Notes: generated from the letters alone by a model not told the origin. Numbered from the stretch's first letter, positions 36,255-45,493 are shown. The stretch is DNA of 64,000 nt from Pseudomonas sp. (GCF_017744435.1 NZ_JAGIBG010000001.1:318456-382455), one strand, 5' to 3'. Made by a program: numbers and translations.

Positions 36255-36289
36255 AAAAACCGAAGCCTGACTGGCTTCGGTTTTTTTTT
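36255..36289 (+). terminator. terminator after the SCP2 gene
   Basis: CCGAAGCC, TGACT loop, GGCTTCGG and nine T; A tract on the other arm extends the stem. It separates the phosphatase-SCP2 pair from the phosphotransferase-SDR pair. Confidence 0.9.
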
Positions 36290-36416
36290 GCCCGGCATTC
36301 GGTGCAGTGATCGACCAGCAACACCCTTGCCTATATGGCACCTGGCACGCTTGTTCCACAGCCGCCAGGCCATTAGATTAGCCAATAATCCTTGCGCCAG
36401 ATAATAAGGAAAACGC

Positions 36417-37484
36417 ATGACGCTCACCGACCAGTCCACCCAGGTACGCCCCGGCGAAGAACTCGACGCGGCCGTCATCGATCCTTACCTGAAGGGCCAC
36501 ATCGCCGGCCTCGAGGGCACACCGAGCATCAGCCAGTTCCCTGGCGGCGCGTCCAACCTCACCTACCTGGTCAGCTACCCGGGCCGTGAATTCGTATTGC
36601 GCCGCCCGCCGTTCGGCCAGAAGGCCAAGTCGGCCCATGACATGGGCCGCGAGTTCCGCATCCTCAACCAGCTCAACAGCGGCTTCCCGTATTGCCCCAA
36701 GGCCTATGCCCATTGCACCGACGAATCGCTGATCGGCGGCGAGTTCTACGTGATGGAGCGGGTCAAGGGCGTGATTCTGCGTTCGGACATTCCGCACGAG
36801 CTGGGCCTGGATGCCAGCCGTACCGAAGCCCTGTGCAAAAGCTTCATCGACCGCCTGGTCGAACTGCACCAGGTGGATTACCACGCCTGTGGCCTGGCTG
36901 ACCTGGGCAAGCCGGAAGGTTATGTGCAGCGTCAGGTCGAGGGCTGGACCAGCCGCTACGAGAAAGCCCTGACCCCCGATGCGCCACGCTGGGAAAAAGT
37001 GATCGCCTGGCTGCACGAAAAGATGCCCGCCGACCACCCGCGCCCGGGCATCGTGCACAACGACTACCGCTTCGACAACGTGATCCTCGACGCCGACAAT
37101 CCGATGCGCATCATCGGTGTGCTCGACTGGGAGATGGCCACCATCGGTGACCCTTTGATGGACCTGGGCAACAGCCTGGCCTACTGGATCGAGGCCAGCG
37201 ACCCGGCGCCGGTGCAACTGATGCGCCGCCAGCCGAGCAACGCCCCGGGCATGCTCACCCGCCGCCAGTTCGTCGACTACTACGCCGAGCGCGCCGGCAT
37301 CCGCCTGGACAACTTCGATTACTACTATTGCTACGGCCTGTTCCGCCTGGCCGGCATCGTCCAGCAGATCTACTACCGCTATTACCACGGCCAGACCCAG
37401 GACAAACGCTTCGCCCAGTTCATTCACATGAACCGGCTGCTGGAGCAGATGAGCCTGCAGGTCATCGGCACGTCCACGCTCTGA
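36417..37484 (+). CDS. phosphotransferase family protein (ACAD10-N-like)
   Basis: A 355-residue APH-fold kinase-like protein. The N-lobe has FPGGASNLTYLVSYPGREFVLRRPP (residues 41-65), the catalytic loop is PGIVHNDYRFDNVILD (His-Asn-Asp, about 212-227) and the metal site GVLDWEMATIGDPLMDLG (about 239-256). These are the signatures of the family related to the N-terminal domain of ACAD10/11, which phosphorylates hydroxyacyl-CoA during 4-hydroxy acid breakdown. It is followed 23 nt later by an SDR gene in the same unit, which fits such a lipid pathway. Antibiotic resistance is not implied. Confidence 0.86.
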   Translation: MTLTDQSTQVRPGEELDAAVIDPYLKGHIAGLEGTPSISQFPGGASNLTYLVSYPGREFVLRRPPFGQKAKSAHDMGREFRILNQLNSGFPYCPKAYAHCTDESLIGGEFYVMERVKGVILRSDIPHELGLDASRTEALCKSFIDRLVELHQVDYHACGLADLGKPEGYVQRQVEGWTSRYEKALTPDAPRWEKVIAWLHEKMPADHPRPGIVHNDYRFDNVILDADNPMRIIGVLDWEMATIGDPLMDLGNSLAYWIEASDPAPVQLMRRQPSNAPGMLTRRQFVDYYAERAGIRLDNFDYYYCYGLFRLAGIVQQIYYRYYHGQTQDKRFAQFIHMNRLLEQMSLQVIGTSTL

Positions 37485-37507
37485 CGCCAGACAACAAGGA
37501 AAACAGC

Positions 37508-38275
37508 ATGTCCAAGACCCAACTGTTCGACCTCGACGGCAAGATCGCTTTCGTCTCCGGCGCCAGCCGTGGCATCGGCGAAGCCATTGCCCATCTGCTG
37601 GCCCAGCAGGGCGCTCACGTGATCGTCTCGAGCCGCAAGCTGGAGGGCTGCCAGCAGGTGGCCGACGCCATCATCGCAGCGGGCGGCAAGGCCACGCCGG
37701 TCGCCTGCCATATTGGCGAACTGGAGCAGATCCAGCAGGTGTTCGCCGGCATCCGTGAACAGTTCGGGCGCCTGGATATCCTGGTCAACAATGCGGCCAC
37801 CAATCCGCAGTTCTGCAACGTGCTCGACACCGACCCGAATGCCTTCCAGAAGACCGTCGACGTGAATATCCGCGGCTACTTCTTCATGTCGGTGGAAGCC
37901 GGCAAGCTGATGCGCGAGAACGGTGGCGGCAGCATCATCAACGTGGCCTCGATCAACGGCGTTTCGCCGGGCCTGTTCCAGGGTATCTATTCGGTGACCA
38001 AAGCCGCGGTGATCAACATGACCAAGGTGTTCGCCAAGGAATGCGCGCAGTTCGGCATTCGCTGCAATGCCCTGCTGCCAGGCCTGACCGACACCAAGTT
38101 CGCCTCGGCCCTGGTGAAGAACGACGCCATCCTCAACGCCGCGCTGCAGCAGATCCCGCTCAAGCGCGTGGCCGACCCCAAAGAAATGGCCGGCGCCGTG
38201 CTGTACCTGGCCAGCGATGCTTCCAGCTATACCACCGGTACCGCGCTGAATGTCGACGGTGGTTTCCTGTCCTGA
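37508..38275 (+). CDS. short-chain dehydrogenase/reductase
   Basis: A 255-residue classical SDR. The cofactor motif is IAFVSGASRGIGEAIA (residues 12-27), NNAAT marks the core strand, and the active site is SIINVASINGV...YSVTKAAVINM with Ser near 143, Tyr near 157 and Lys near 161. The C-terminal segment TGTALNVDGGFLS is typical. It oxidises or reduces a hydroxyacyl or alcohol with NAD(P). It follows the phosphotransferase gene by 23 nt with AAGGAAAACAGC as ribosome site, so both belong to one operon. Confidence 0.9.
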   Translation: MSKTQLFDLDGKIAFVSGASRGIGEAIAHLLAQQGAHVIVSSRKLEGCQQVADAIIAAGGKATPVACHIGELEQIQQVFAGIREQFGRLDILVNNAATNPQFCNVLDTDPNAFQKTVDVNIRGYFFMSVEAGKLMRENGGGSIINVASINGVSPGLFQGIYSVTKAAVINMTKVFAKECAQFGIRCNALLPGLTDTKFASALVKNDAILNAALQQIPLKRVADPKEMAGAVLYLASDASSYTTGTALNVDGGFLS

Positions 38276-38284
38276 TCAAGGCTG

Positions 38285-38322
38285 ACCGGCCTCTTCGCGC
38301 GGCCAGGCGCGAAGAGGCCGGT
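38285..38322. repeat. 16-bp perfect GC-rich hairpin
   Basis: ACCGGCCTCTTCGCGC (38285-38300) and GCGCGAAGAGGCCGGT (38307-38322) are perfect complements around a 6-nt loop. It lies just after the SDR stop and before a converging lipoprotein gene. Same family as the hairpin at 9217-9249. Confidence 0.8.
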
Positions 38323-38333
38323 ACTGCAACATC

Positions 38334-38684
38334 TTACAGGCAGGTCGCCGCCGCCGCCCGGCGCTGCAGGGCCACGCCGTCATTCTTCTGTGCGTAGTAA
38401 TCCACCCGCGTCCCGCCCGCCTGTGGATACACATCCACGAACGACTCCGCCTCGCGGGTATAAACAGTCAACCCGCCCTGCTTGCGTGGCTCCAGGTAGC
38501 CACTGGCGTCGTCGCCGAACACATCCTCTTTCTGCCAGCTGAACTGGATGCACTGGGCCACCAGCTCTGGCGCCTTGCGCGAATCGAGCTGGGCCGTCGG
38601 CTTGCCGCCCCGCGCCGCATCCATGGTCGCGCTCGCGCAACCGACCAACACCAGCGCCGCAGCCATCGGCAGAATTGCTCGCAT
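38334..38684 (-). CDS. putative lipoprotein
   Basis: A 116-residue lipoprotein with signal MRAILPMAAALVLVGC (Cys16). The mature domain contains QLDSRKAPELVAQCIQFSWQKEDVFGDDASGYLEPRKQGGLTVYTREAESFVDVYPQAGGTRVDYYAQ in sections, with two later cysteines (one in LVAQCIQ, one at the penultimate residue). It resembles the lipoprotein at 21550-21909 in layout. Function unknown; probably outer-membrane anchored. It faces the SDR operon across a hairpin. Confidence 0.72.
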   Translation of the reverse strand: MRAILPMAAALVLVGCASATMDAARGGKPTAQLDSRKAPELVAQCIQFSWQKEDVFGDDASGYLEPRKQGGLTVYTREAESFVDVYPQAGGTRVDYYAQKNDGVALQRRAAAATCL

Positions 38685-38859
38685 GTTCCATCCTCGGGGC
38701 AAAAAAAAGAAAGCGACTCTAGCACTGCCAATGAATTGGCCCAAGTACGCCATTCATCGCCCACACGGCAAAATTTTGCAGGGCATGGAAACCAAATGGA
38801 TCGATCCCAGTCTCAGTTAGTGTCCCGTAAACCTATGCGGATCAAGGACCTATATCGAG

Positions 38860-39042
38860 ATGACCCGCTTTACAAGCTTTTCGCTGATCGCCGCCTTCCT
38901 GCTGTTGTCGGGCTGCTATCACGACCACTACCGTGATGACGGTGGCTGGCGCGATGACGATCGCGGCCACCGTCACCACCACCGACATGATCGAGACGAT
39001 GACGACGACCGCCAATGGCGCGGTGACCGTTACGATCGCTGA
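38860..39042 (+). CDS. small His/Asp-rich lipoprotein
   Basis: A 60-residue lipoprotein: signal MTRFTSFSLIAAFLLLSGC (Cys19), then a mature part made almost only of His, Asp, Arg, Tyr and Gly (YHDHYRDDGGWRDDDRGHRHHHRHDRDDDDD). The composition suggests metal binding at the outer membrane, though low-complexity sequence alone proves little. ATG 38860 is the only start that yields the lipoprotein leader. It precedes the glycine-zipper gene by 74 nt on the same strand. Confidence 0.65.
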   Translation: MTRFTSFSLIAAFLLLSGCYHDHYRDDGGWRDDDRGHRHHHRHDRDDDDDRQWRGDRYDR

Positions 39043-39116
39043 AGCGTCTCCCCTACCCTGACCCGCCGCCCAACCGTGCGGCACTTTAACCTGATGATTC
39101 CTTCGAGGTTCCAATC

Positions 39117-39506
39117 ATGCGTCTGACTCTACCTTCCCTCGCTCTTGGCCTGCTGCTGTGCCAGGGCGCTTTCGCCGGTGACGGTACTGCCGCCATTGGC
39201 GGTGGCCTGGGTGGTGTCCTGGGCAACGTTGTCGGCCAGCAAATGGGCGGCCGCACTGGCGCAGCCATCGGCGCCGGTGTCGGCGGTGCAGCCGGTAGTG
39301 CGGTAGCGGCGAAGAAAGGCAACCGTACCGAAGCCGCCATCGGCGGTGGCCTGGGCTCGGCCGGCGGCTCGCTGCTGGGCGGCGCGGTAGGCGGCAAGAA
39401 CGGCTCCACCATCGGTGCCGGCCTGGGCGGCGCAGCCGGTGGTGCCCTGGGCAACCACCTGGGCGACAACGGTGGCAGCAAAAAGCACCATCACCGCCAT
39501 CACTGA
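39117..39506 (+). CDS. glycine-zipper outer-membrane-type protein
   Basis: A 129-residue exported protein with signal peptide MRLTLPSLALGLLLCQGAFA. The mature part repeats GGGLGGVLGNVVGQQMGGRTGAAIGAGVGGAAGSAV-type glycine-zipper blocks three times (about residues 26-60, 62-90 and 90-115), which form tightly packed membrane or amyloid-like helices, and ends in a His-rich tail KKHHHRHH. Homologues are annotated as glycine-zipper 2TM or YMGG-like. A strong ribosome region precedes the ATG, and a terminator follows. Confidence 0.8.
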   Translation: MRLTLPSLALGLLLCQGAFAGDGTAAIGGGLGGVLGNVVGQQMGGRTGAAIGAGVGGAAGSAVAAKKGNRTEAAIGGGLGSAGGSLLGGAVGGKNGSTIGAGLGGAAGGALGNHLGDNGGSKKHHHRHH

Positions 39507-39518
39507 GTGATGACAACG

Positions 39519-39545
39519 AAAAGGGCCGCAACTTGCGGCCCTTTT
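39519..39545. terminator. terminator after the glycine-zipper gene
   Basis: AAAAGGGCCGCAA and TTGCGGCCCTTTT are complementary, giving an 11-bp stem with a small loop and T tail, 12 nt after the stop codon. Confidence 0.85.
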
Positions 39546-39660
39546 CATGTGTGCCAAGGGTGCAAACCTTGCAGCACATCAACATCACCTTCACCGCAAG
39601 CTGCCACACTGACTGCTACTGTCTTTCGTGCCCCCTTGAGTGAAGGAACACCCCCGCCCC

Positions 39661-41490
39661 ATGAACCAGGAACTGCTCTGGGTCCTCGGCCTGCTGGCTG
39701 TCGTCGTCATCCTCTTCGTCATCAACCGCCCGCGCATGGACGTGGTCGCCTTGCTGGTGATCCTCGCCCTGCCGTTGTCGGGCATCCTCACCGTGGAACA
39801 GGCCCTGGCCGGTTTCAGCGACCCCAACGTGGTGCTGATCGCTGCCCTGTTCGTGATCGGCGAAGGGCTGGTGCGCACCGGCATCGCCTACCGCATCGGT
39901 GAATGGATGAGCGAACGGGCCGGTAACAGCGAGGCCCGCCTGCTGGTCCTGTTGATGGTTTCGGTCGCCGGGCTGGGCTCGGTGATGAGCTCGACCGGTG
40001 TGGTGGCGATCTTCATCCCGGTGGTGCTGAGCATTGCCGCACGCCTGAAGCTGTCACCCAGCCGACTGATGATGCCGCTGAGCTTCGCCGGCCTGATCAG
40101 TGGCATGCTCAGCCTGGTGGCCACACCCCCCAACGTGGTGGTGCACAGCGAGCTGGTACGCCATGGCGCGCCCGGCTTCAGCTTCTTCAGTTTCACCCCG
40201 TTCGGCCTGGTGGTGCTGGTACTGGGCATCGGTTACATGCTGCTGACCCGCCACTGGCTCAATGGCGAAGTGCGCAAGGACGGCCGCGTGGAGAGCCGGC
40301 GAACGTTGCTCGACCTGGTGCTCGACTACAAGCTCAGCGGCCGCGAACGGCGCCTGCGCATCCGCCCACAGTCGCCCCTGATCGGCCATACCCTGGGCGA
40401 ACTGGAGCTGCGCACAAAGCACGGCGCCAACGTGATCGGCATCGAACGCCAGCACAAGTTCACCACCCGGGTGATCGCCGCCGACTCAGGCACCGTCCTG
40501 CACCAGGGCGATGTGCTGCTGCTCGACCTGTTCGCCAATCGTGACGACCTGCGCAACCTATGCCAGACCATGCAACTGGAACCGCTGCACTTCAAGGCGG
40601 CCTACTTCATCGACCAGTCCCAGGACCTGGGCATGGCAGAAGTGTCGCTGCCGCCGGGCTCGCAACTGATTGGCAAGAGCATTCTCGAGCTGGCGTTCCG
40701 CAGCCGCTACGACCTCAACGTAGTCGGCCTGCGCCGCGAGCAGGCGGCCATCGAAGAGCAACTGGTGGAAGAAAAACTGCGCCTCGCAGATACCCTGCTG
40801 GTGGTCGGCCCGTGGAAAGCCGTGCGTCAACTGCAGAGCCAGCCCAAGGACTTCCTGGTCCTGAGCCTGCCGGCCGAAATCGATCAGGTCGCACCAGCCC
40901 GCACCCGAGCACCGCAGGCCCTGGTCAGCCTGGCAGTGATGGTCGGGCTGATGGTCAGCGGTGCCGTGCCCAATGTCATTGCCGCGCTGATCGGCTGCCT
41001 GCTGATGGGCGCCGGGCGCTGCATCGACATGAACAGCGCCTACCGGGCCATTCACTGGCAGAGCCTGGTGCTGATCGTCGGCATGCTGCCGTTTGCCCAG
41101 GCACTGCAGAAAACCGGCGGCATCGACCTGGCCGTGGGCGGCCTGGTCAGCCTGCTGGGCGGTGCCGGGCCGCTGGCGATGCTGGCCTGCCTGTTCACGG
41201 TAACGGCCGTCATCGGCCTGTTCATTTCCAACACCGCCACCGCCGTGCTGATGGCACCCGTGGCGATCAGCACGGCAACGCAGCTGGGCCTGTCGCCCTA
41301 CCCGTTCGCCATGACCGTGGCCCTGGCTGCTTCGGCGGCGTTCATGACGCCGGTGTCTTCACCCGTCAATACCCTGGTGCTGGGTCCGGGGCAGTACCGC
41401 TTTGGTGACTTCGTCAAAATCGGCGTGCCCTTTACCGTGCTGGTGATGCTGGTGACCGTCCTGATGGTGCCGTGGTTCTTTGGTCTTTAG
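39661..41490 (+). CDS. SLC13-family permease with two RCK_C domains
   Basis: A 609-residue transporter. Helices at 5-60, 65-185 form the first half and 395-600 the second half of the citrate/dicarboxylate-type (SLC13/ArsB) fold; [20 protein letters not shown] and [23 protein letters not shown] are the paired re-entrant motifs. Between them, two TrkA-C/RCK_C domains (about residues 215-300 and 310-390; [24 protein letters not shown] and [25 protein letters not shown]) lie in the cytoplasm and may gate the carrier. Substrate could be a dicarboxylate or sulfate. ATG 39661 starts immediately before the first helix; the next gene is 154 nt away. Confidence 0.88.
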   Translation: MNQELLWVLGLLAVVVILFVINRPRMDVVALLVILALPLSGILTVEQALAGFSDPNVVLIAALFVIGEGLVRTGIAYRIGEWMSERAGNSEARLLVLLMVSVAGLGSVMSSTGVVAIFIPVVLSIAARLKLSPSRLMMPLSFAGLISGMLSLVATPPNVVVHSELVRHGAPGFSFFSFTPFGLVVLVLGIGYMLLTRHWLNGEVRKDGRVESRRTLLDLVLDYKLSGRERRLRIRPQSPLIGHTLGELELRTKHGANVIGIERQHKFTTRVIAADSGTVLHQGDVLLLDLFANRDDLRNLCQTMQLEPLHFKAAYFIDQSQDLGMAEVSLPPGSQLIGKSILELAFRSRYDLNVVGLRREQAAIEEQLVEEKLRLADTLLVVGPWKAVRQLQSQPKDFLVLSLPAEIDQVAPARTRAPQALVSLAVMVGLMVSGAVPNVIAALIGCLLMGAGRCIDMNSAYRAIHWQSLVLIVGMLPFAQALQKTGGIDLAVGGLVSLLGGAGPLAMLACLFTVTAVIGLFISNTATAVLMAPVAISTATQLGLSPYPFAMTVALAASAAFMTPVSSPVNTLVLGPGQYRFGDFVKIGVPFTVLVMLVTVLMVPWFFGL

Positions 41491-41644
41491 TCCAATTTGG
41501 CAAGGAATGGAGGCTATTTGCCACTAACCCGCGCGATTACGGCAGATTGACATCAAGCACCCAGTGCCAACACACTGACGCGTCAACACCCCAGGTGCTT
41601 ATAGCCGTTGTCCTGGATTTCGTTTCCGCTTGTCGGTCGAGCCT

Positions 41645-43048
41645 ATGGTTTTTCCAGCACAATCGCGCTTGTTGCCCTACCTTTCACTGTTCGGCCTGAC
41701 CTTTGCCCTGACCCTCGGCGGGACCCTGGCCCGGCCAATCGAATCGTTATCGCTGTTCTGGCCGGTCAATGCGGTGCTGGCTGGCGTCCTCTTGCGCTAC
41801 CCACGCCAGGCCAGCCTCTTGGGCATGACCCTGGTGTGGCTGGCGATGGTTGCGGCCGACCTGGCCTGTGGCAGTGCCTGGGCCCCAGCCCTGTGGTTCA
41901 ACCTGTGCAACCTCGGCGTGGTGGTGACGGTGTGGTGGCTGCTGTCGCGACTGCCCCGCCCACACCGGCGCATGCGCACCCCGCATGGCGTGCTCAGTGT
42001 GTTCGGTGCCTGTGCGGCAGGTGCCGTGGCGGCGGCCAGCATGGCCTGCGTGATGGCCGCTCCGTGGTTTGAAAGGTCGCTGCAGGCGACCTGGCTGGCC
42101 TGGTTCAGCGAACAGTTCTCGACCAGTGTGCTGGTGCTGCCCGTACTGCTCACCGCCCCATCGGCGCGCGTGCTGATGCGCAGCGGCGCCCAGGTCATCC
42201 GCCTGGCACCGTTGCTGGTGCTGCTGGCCTCACTGGCCTTCAGCATCGCCTTTGGCGGGCCAGGCGCCATCGCCTTTCCGATTGCCGCGCTGTTGTGGTG
42301 TGCCTGGACGTACTCACCCTTCCTGGTGTCGTTGCTGGCACTCACCGCTGGCAGCACGCTGATCGTCGCGGTGGCGCAGAACCTCATGCATTTCAGCGTG
42401 CCGCAAAGCGAACCTGGGGTCACCACACTGATGTCGGCACGCCTGGGCATCGCCATGCTGGTCCTCGGCCCGCTGGTGGTCGCCTGCGTCAGCCAGGCCA
42501 ATCGCAGCCTGCTGACGCGCCTGGCACGCCAGGCCACCATCGACCACCTCACCGGCCTGCTCAGCCGCAGCGCCTTCACCCGCCGCGCCAATGCCCTGCT
42601 CGACAGCCGCCAGCAGCATGCGCTGCCGCTGACCTTGATGATGCTCGACATCGATCATTTCAAGTCGATCAACGACCGCCATGGCCATGCCGTTGGCGAC
42701 CAGGTCCTGCGCCAGTTCGCCCGCACCCTGCAGGACCAGTTGCACGACGAAGAACTGCTGGCTCGCCTGGGCGGCGAGGAGTTCGTGGTGGTGCTCCCGG
42801 GGTTGCCGCCGGAGCAGGCCAAGTTCACCGCCGAGCGCCTGCGCCGCGCCGTGCAGGACCTGCATGCGGCCCAGGGCGATGCGCGCCTGCAGATCACTGT
42901 CAGCATTGGCCTGGCCGGCTGCGTCGCGGACGAAACCGCGCCCAGCCTGGACGAACTGCTGGCACGTGCCGATCAGGCGCTGTACCGGGCCAAGGCCCAT
43001 GGCCGCAATCGCGTCGAGCAGGCCGAGGCGCAACGCCAGGTGATCTGA
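41645..43048 (+). CDS. MASE1-type membrane diguanylate cyclase
   Basis: A 467-residue protein. Residues 10-285 hold about eight hydrophobic helices typical of a MASE1-like sensory domain (LARPIESLSLFWPVNAVLAGVLL is diagnostic). The GGDEF domain starts near 295 (ATIDHLTGLLSRSAF) with DIDHFKSINDRHGHAVGD and active site GGEEF (376-380), so it should make cyclic di-GMP from GTP. The RxxD inhibitory site nine residues before GGEEF is absent (HDEE instead), so product inhibition by that route is unlikely. ATG 41645 is preferred to an upstream TTG. The next gene converges with 1 nt between stops. Confidence 0.9.
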   Translation: MVFPAQSRLLPYLSLFGLTFALTLGGTLARPIESLSLFWPVNAVLAGVLLRYPRQASLLGMTLVWLAMVAADLACGSAWAPALWFNLCNLGVVVTVWWLLSRLPRPHRRMRTPHGVLSVFGACAAGAVAAASMACVMAAPWFERSLQATWLAWFSEQFSTSVLVLPVLLTAPSARVLMRSGAQVIRLAPLLVLLASLAFSIAFGGPGAIAFPIAALLWCAWTYSPFLVSLLALTAGSTLIVAVAQNLMHFSVPQSEPGVTTLMSARLGIAMLVLGPLVVACVSQANRSLLTRLARQATIDHLTGLLSRSAFTRRANALLDSRQQHALPLTLMMLDIDHFKSINDRHGHAVGDQVLRQFARTLQDQLHDEELLARLGGEEFVVVLPGLPPEQAKFTAERLRRAVQDLHAAQGDARLQITVSIGLAGCVADETAPSLDELLARADQALYRAKAHGRNRVEQAEAQRQVI

Positions 43049-43049
43049 C

Positions 43050-43808
43050 TCAGGCCAACAGGTCCCAGGACAGTTTGGCGATCAGAACGCACAGCAGGAT
43101 CAGGAACAGCCCACGCACGAACCCTGCGCCCTTGCGCACCGCCAGCCAGGTGCCGGTCAGGGCACCGAGGATATTGCACGCGGCCATCGGCAGGGCAATG
43201 GCGTAAAGCACATTGCCCGACGGCACGAAGAACACCAGAGCCGCCAGGTTGGTGGCGATGTTGACCACCTTCGCCGACGCCGAGGCATGCAGGAAGTCGA
43301 GGGCGAAGAAGCGGATGAACAGGAAGATCAGGAAGCTGCCGGTGCCTGGGCCGAACAAGCCGTCATAGAAGCCGATCGCCCCCCCGATCAGCACCGCCAG
43401 GCACTGCTCCCGGCGGCCGATCTTCGCCGGCTTGTGCAACGTGCCAAAGTCCTTCTTGCAGAAGGTGTAGATCGCCATCAGCACGATCAGCACCAGCACC
43501 GCCGGGCGCATCACGCTGGGCGGCACCAGCGAAACCGTGGCTGCCCCGGCGAACGACATGACAAAGGCGCTGAGCGCCGCTGGCACGATCAAGCCCCAGT
43601 CCAGGGTCACCTTGCGGATGAACGAGCGAGCCGCAAAGGCCGTGCCGCACACCGAAGCCAGCTTGTTGCTGCCCAGCAGCGACGCCGGCTGCGCAGTGGG
43701 CAACACGTTGAACAGCGCCGGGATCTGAATCAGCCCGCCACCGCCGACAGCGGCATCGATCAGGCCGGCAGCGAAAGCAAACAGGGAAAGTACGGCGATA
43801 TCCATCAT
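43050..43808 (-). CDS. TSUP (TauE/SafE) family permease
   Basis: A 252-residue membrane protein with seven to eight helices. The opening FAFAAGLIDAAVGGGGLIQIPALF (residues 8-31) and the internal repeat GAIGFYDGLFGPGTGSFLIFLFI (about 133-155) are the signature halves of sulfite/organosulfur exporters of the TSUP family. Transported compound unknown; sulfite, taurine-derived or other organic anions are known for relatives. Two adjacent ATGs (43808, 43805) are possible starts. A LysR gene is divergent with 99 nt between, and is the likely regulator. Confidence 0.87.
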   Translation of the reverse strand: MMDIAVLSLFAFAAGLIDAAVGGGGLIQIPALFNVLPTAQPASLLGSNKLASVCGTAFAARSFIRKVTLDWGLIVPAALSAFVMSFAGAATVSLVPPSVMRPAVLVLIVLMAIYTFCKKDFGTLHKPAKIGRREQCLAVLIGGAIGFYDGLFGPGTGSFLIFLFIRFFALDFLHASASAKVVNIATNLAALVFFVPSGNVLYAIALPMAACNILGALTGTWLAVRKGAGFVRGLFLILLCVLIAKLSWDLLA

Positions 43809-43907
43809 GGCGCGGTTCCAGGCAGTGAAAACAGACTGCAAGGCTAATCAAAGCGGCGCGCTTGTGTTGAAATGCCATATTGCGAAAACTGCAACAAGGA
43901 GCCCTCC

Positions 43908-44828
43908 ATGGCGTTGGACATGCTGCGCGAAATCCAGGCGTTCGTCAGTGTTGCGCACAAGCGCAGCTTCGTCGCCGCCGCACGTGCCCTGGGCCGCTCG
44001 CCCAGCGCGGTAACCCGTGCGGTGCAAACCCTGGAAGACAACAGCGGGTGCAAGCTGCTCAACCGCAACGCCAACGCCGTGTCCCTCACCGAGGCCGGTG
44101 AGCGCCTGCTGCCCCACGCCGAACGCTTGCTGGATGTGCAACGCGACGCGGCCGATGAACTGGCCGCGCTCACCGGCAGCGCGCAAGGCTGGGTGCGCTT
44201 TGCTGCGCCGCAACTGCTTGGTGAACATGTTTTACCGGGCGTGCTGGCCAGCTTCAGCCAGCGCCACCCGCAAGTGACCCTCGACGTGCAGTACAGCGAC
44301 GCGGCCCTCGACCCGCTGCACGGCAAGTTCGATTTCGTGGTCCGTGGCGCCTTTCCCCAGTCGAGCGAACTGATTGGTTATCCACTGTGGCGCTACCAGC
44401 GTCATCTATACGCCAGCCCGGCCTATGTCGCCCGCGTCGGCATGCCCGAGCGGCCCGAGCAGCTGGACAAGCACGCCCTGATCCTGCATACCGCGCCGCG
44501 CATCCTCAAAGCCTGGCACTTCTGCCGCGACGGCCAGATCACCAGCCTGCGCCCGCACCCACGCTTGCGCCTGGGCTCTGGCGATGCGGTGTACCACAGC
44601 ACCCTGGCGGGTGCCGGCATCGCACGCCTGGCCGACTGGGTGGCAGAAGCACAGGTGAAGGCTGGACGCCTGGTGCGGGTGTGCGCGGATTACCGGCTGA
44701 CCTCAAGCACCGGCCAGGACCCACAGATGCACGCGGTGTACCCCTCCGGCGAGCTGCCGGCCCGGGTGCGCGAGTTGCTGCTGGCCTTGCGCCAGGCGGG
44801 TGAAGCCGCCTCTGAACGGGCCGGCTGA
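43908..44828 (+). CDS. LysR-type transcriptional regulator
   Basis: A 306-residue LTTR. The wHTH reads MLREIQAFVSVAHKRSFVAAARALGRSPSAVTRAVQTLEDNSGCKLLNRNANAVSLTEAGE (residues 5-65 in parts) and is followed by a linker helix and a periplasmic-binding-like effector domain with FDFVVRGAFPQSSELIGYPLWRYQRHLYASPAYVAR. The effector part is of the CrgA/AaeR subgroup. ATG 43908 lies after AAGGAGCCCTCC. It is divergent from the TSUP permease and most likely controls it. Inducer unknown. Confidence 0.88.
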   Translation: MALDMLREIQAFVSVAHKRSFVAAARALGRSPSAVTRAVQTLEDNSGCKLLNRNANAVSLTEAGERLLPHAERLLDVQRDAADELAALTGSAQGWVRFAAPQLLGEHVLPGVLASFSQRHPQVTLDVQYSDAALDPLHGKFDFVVRGAFPQSSELIGYPLWRYQRHLYASPAYVARVGMPERPEQLDKHALILHTAPRILKAWHFCRDGQITSLRPHPRLRLGSGDAVYHSTLAGAGIARLADWVAEAQVKAGRLVRVCADYRLTSSTGQDPQMHAVYPSGELPARVRELLLALRQAGEAASERAG

Positions 44829-44944
44829 ACGCTGTTCAAATTCTGCTCAATTTAACAGAGCCCGCAATTTGCCTGGCCTACAGAACTTTATCCACAGACC
44901 TACCCACGTTTTTTGTGGACAGATTTCCCCGAGCAATGAAGGAC

Positions 44945-45139
44945 TTATCGTACGCTCAGCAGCGCGACATTCGCCGCCTTGACCAGCTCGATCCATTCCT
45001 GCGCGCTGATCACCCCGGACTGCTCCAGGGACTCGGCACAGCGCAGCGCCTGATCGTATTGATCCTCTTCGAGGATACCTTTGCTGAGATAACGGCTACG
45101 CCACTCCAGCATGGCTGAAGTGCCCTTCTTGCATTCCAT
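44945..45139 (-). CDS. small helical protein, uncertain
   Basis: A 64-residue frame (alternative start at 45112 giving 55 residues beginning MLEWRSRYLSKGIL). The product would be an amphipathic helical protein, GILEEDQYDQALRCAESLEQSGVISAQEWIELVKAAN, without Pro or Gly breaks, which looks like a genuine protein rather than random translation. GGGAG lies 11 nt before the first ATG, only a fair ribosome site. No family recognised. Confidence 0.5.
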   Translation of the reverse strand: MECKKGTSAMLEWRSRYLSKGILEEDQYDQALRCAESLEQSGVISAQEWIELVKAANVALLSVR

Positions 45140-45343
45140 CTATGTACTGACTCCCAAGGCAAAAGACTGGGTTCGTTATATACGACCCATTATGACGCAG
45201 CGGGAGACTACACCAGGCTTTTACACTTGAGAACGACTTGCACCTACCACTAGTCCAGCGGTACAGCCGAGGAGATCTGCCAGAATCAGGCAGCAATCTG
45301 GCCCATCTAGCGAGATAGACGGGCCGGAGGGCATGAGGATGAA

Positions 45344-45427
45344 TCAGCTTGGCGGAATGGTGCCGAGCAGACCGATCAGAATCGTCAATAGCAGAAAGCC
45401 ACCCAGAAACAGCGCGAGCTTGCCCAT
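45344..45427 (-). CDS. 27-residue single-helix membrane protein
   Basis: A very short gene: MGKLALFLGGFLLLTILIGL continues with LGTIPPS and stop. It is one hydrophobic helix with a lysine at the start and a Pro-Pro-Ser end, the usual form of bacterial membrane micropeptides. AGAGG stands 5 nt before ATG 45427, a good ribosome site. It lies alone between the small helical gene and the isochorismatase-like gene. Function unknown; such peptides often modulate larger membrane complexes. Confidence 0.6.
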   Translation of the reverse strand: MGKLALFLGGFLLLTILIGLLGTIPPS

Positions 45428-45478
45428 CGGAACCTCTTCAGTGTGATAGCGGGGATGAAGAGCATTGTCGGCTTCAGA

Positions 45479-45493
45479 CTGATACGGTTACAG
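45479..45493 (+). promoter_or_regulatory. palindromic operator candidate upstream of the isochorismatase-like gene
   Basis: CTGATACGGTTACAG is a dyad of the form CTGnnACnGTnnCAG, 98 nt before the coding start at 45591. The spacing between CTG and CAG is 9, one less than a LexA box. No regulator gene adjoins it. Confidence 0.4.

Noticed and set aside
36417..37484. Aminoglycoside resistance gene
   Set aside because: The APH-type fold is present, but the sequence follows the ACAD10-like phosphotransferase group and sits with an SDR and SCP2 protein.
38722..38821. Small frame with 11 codons at 38786-38821 before the His/Asp-rich lipoprotein
   Set aside because: No ribosome site and no conservation can be argued; probably chance.
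45479..45493. LexA box candidate CTGATACGGTTACAG
   Set aside because: CTG and CAG are separated by nine bases instead of ten and the inner bases are GC-rich; kept only as a generic dyad.
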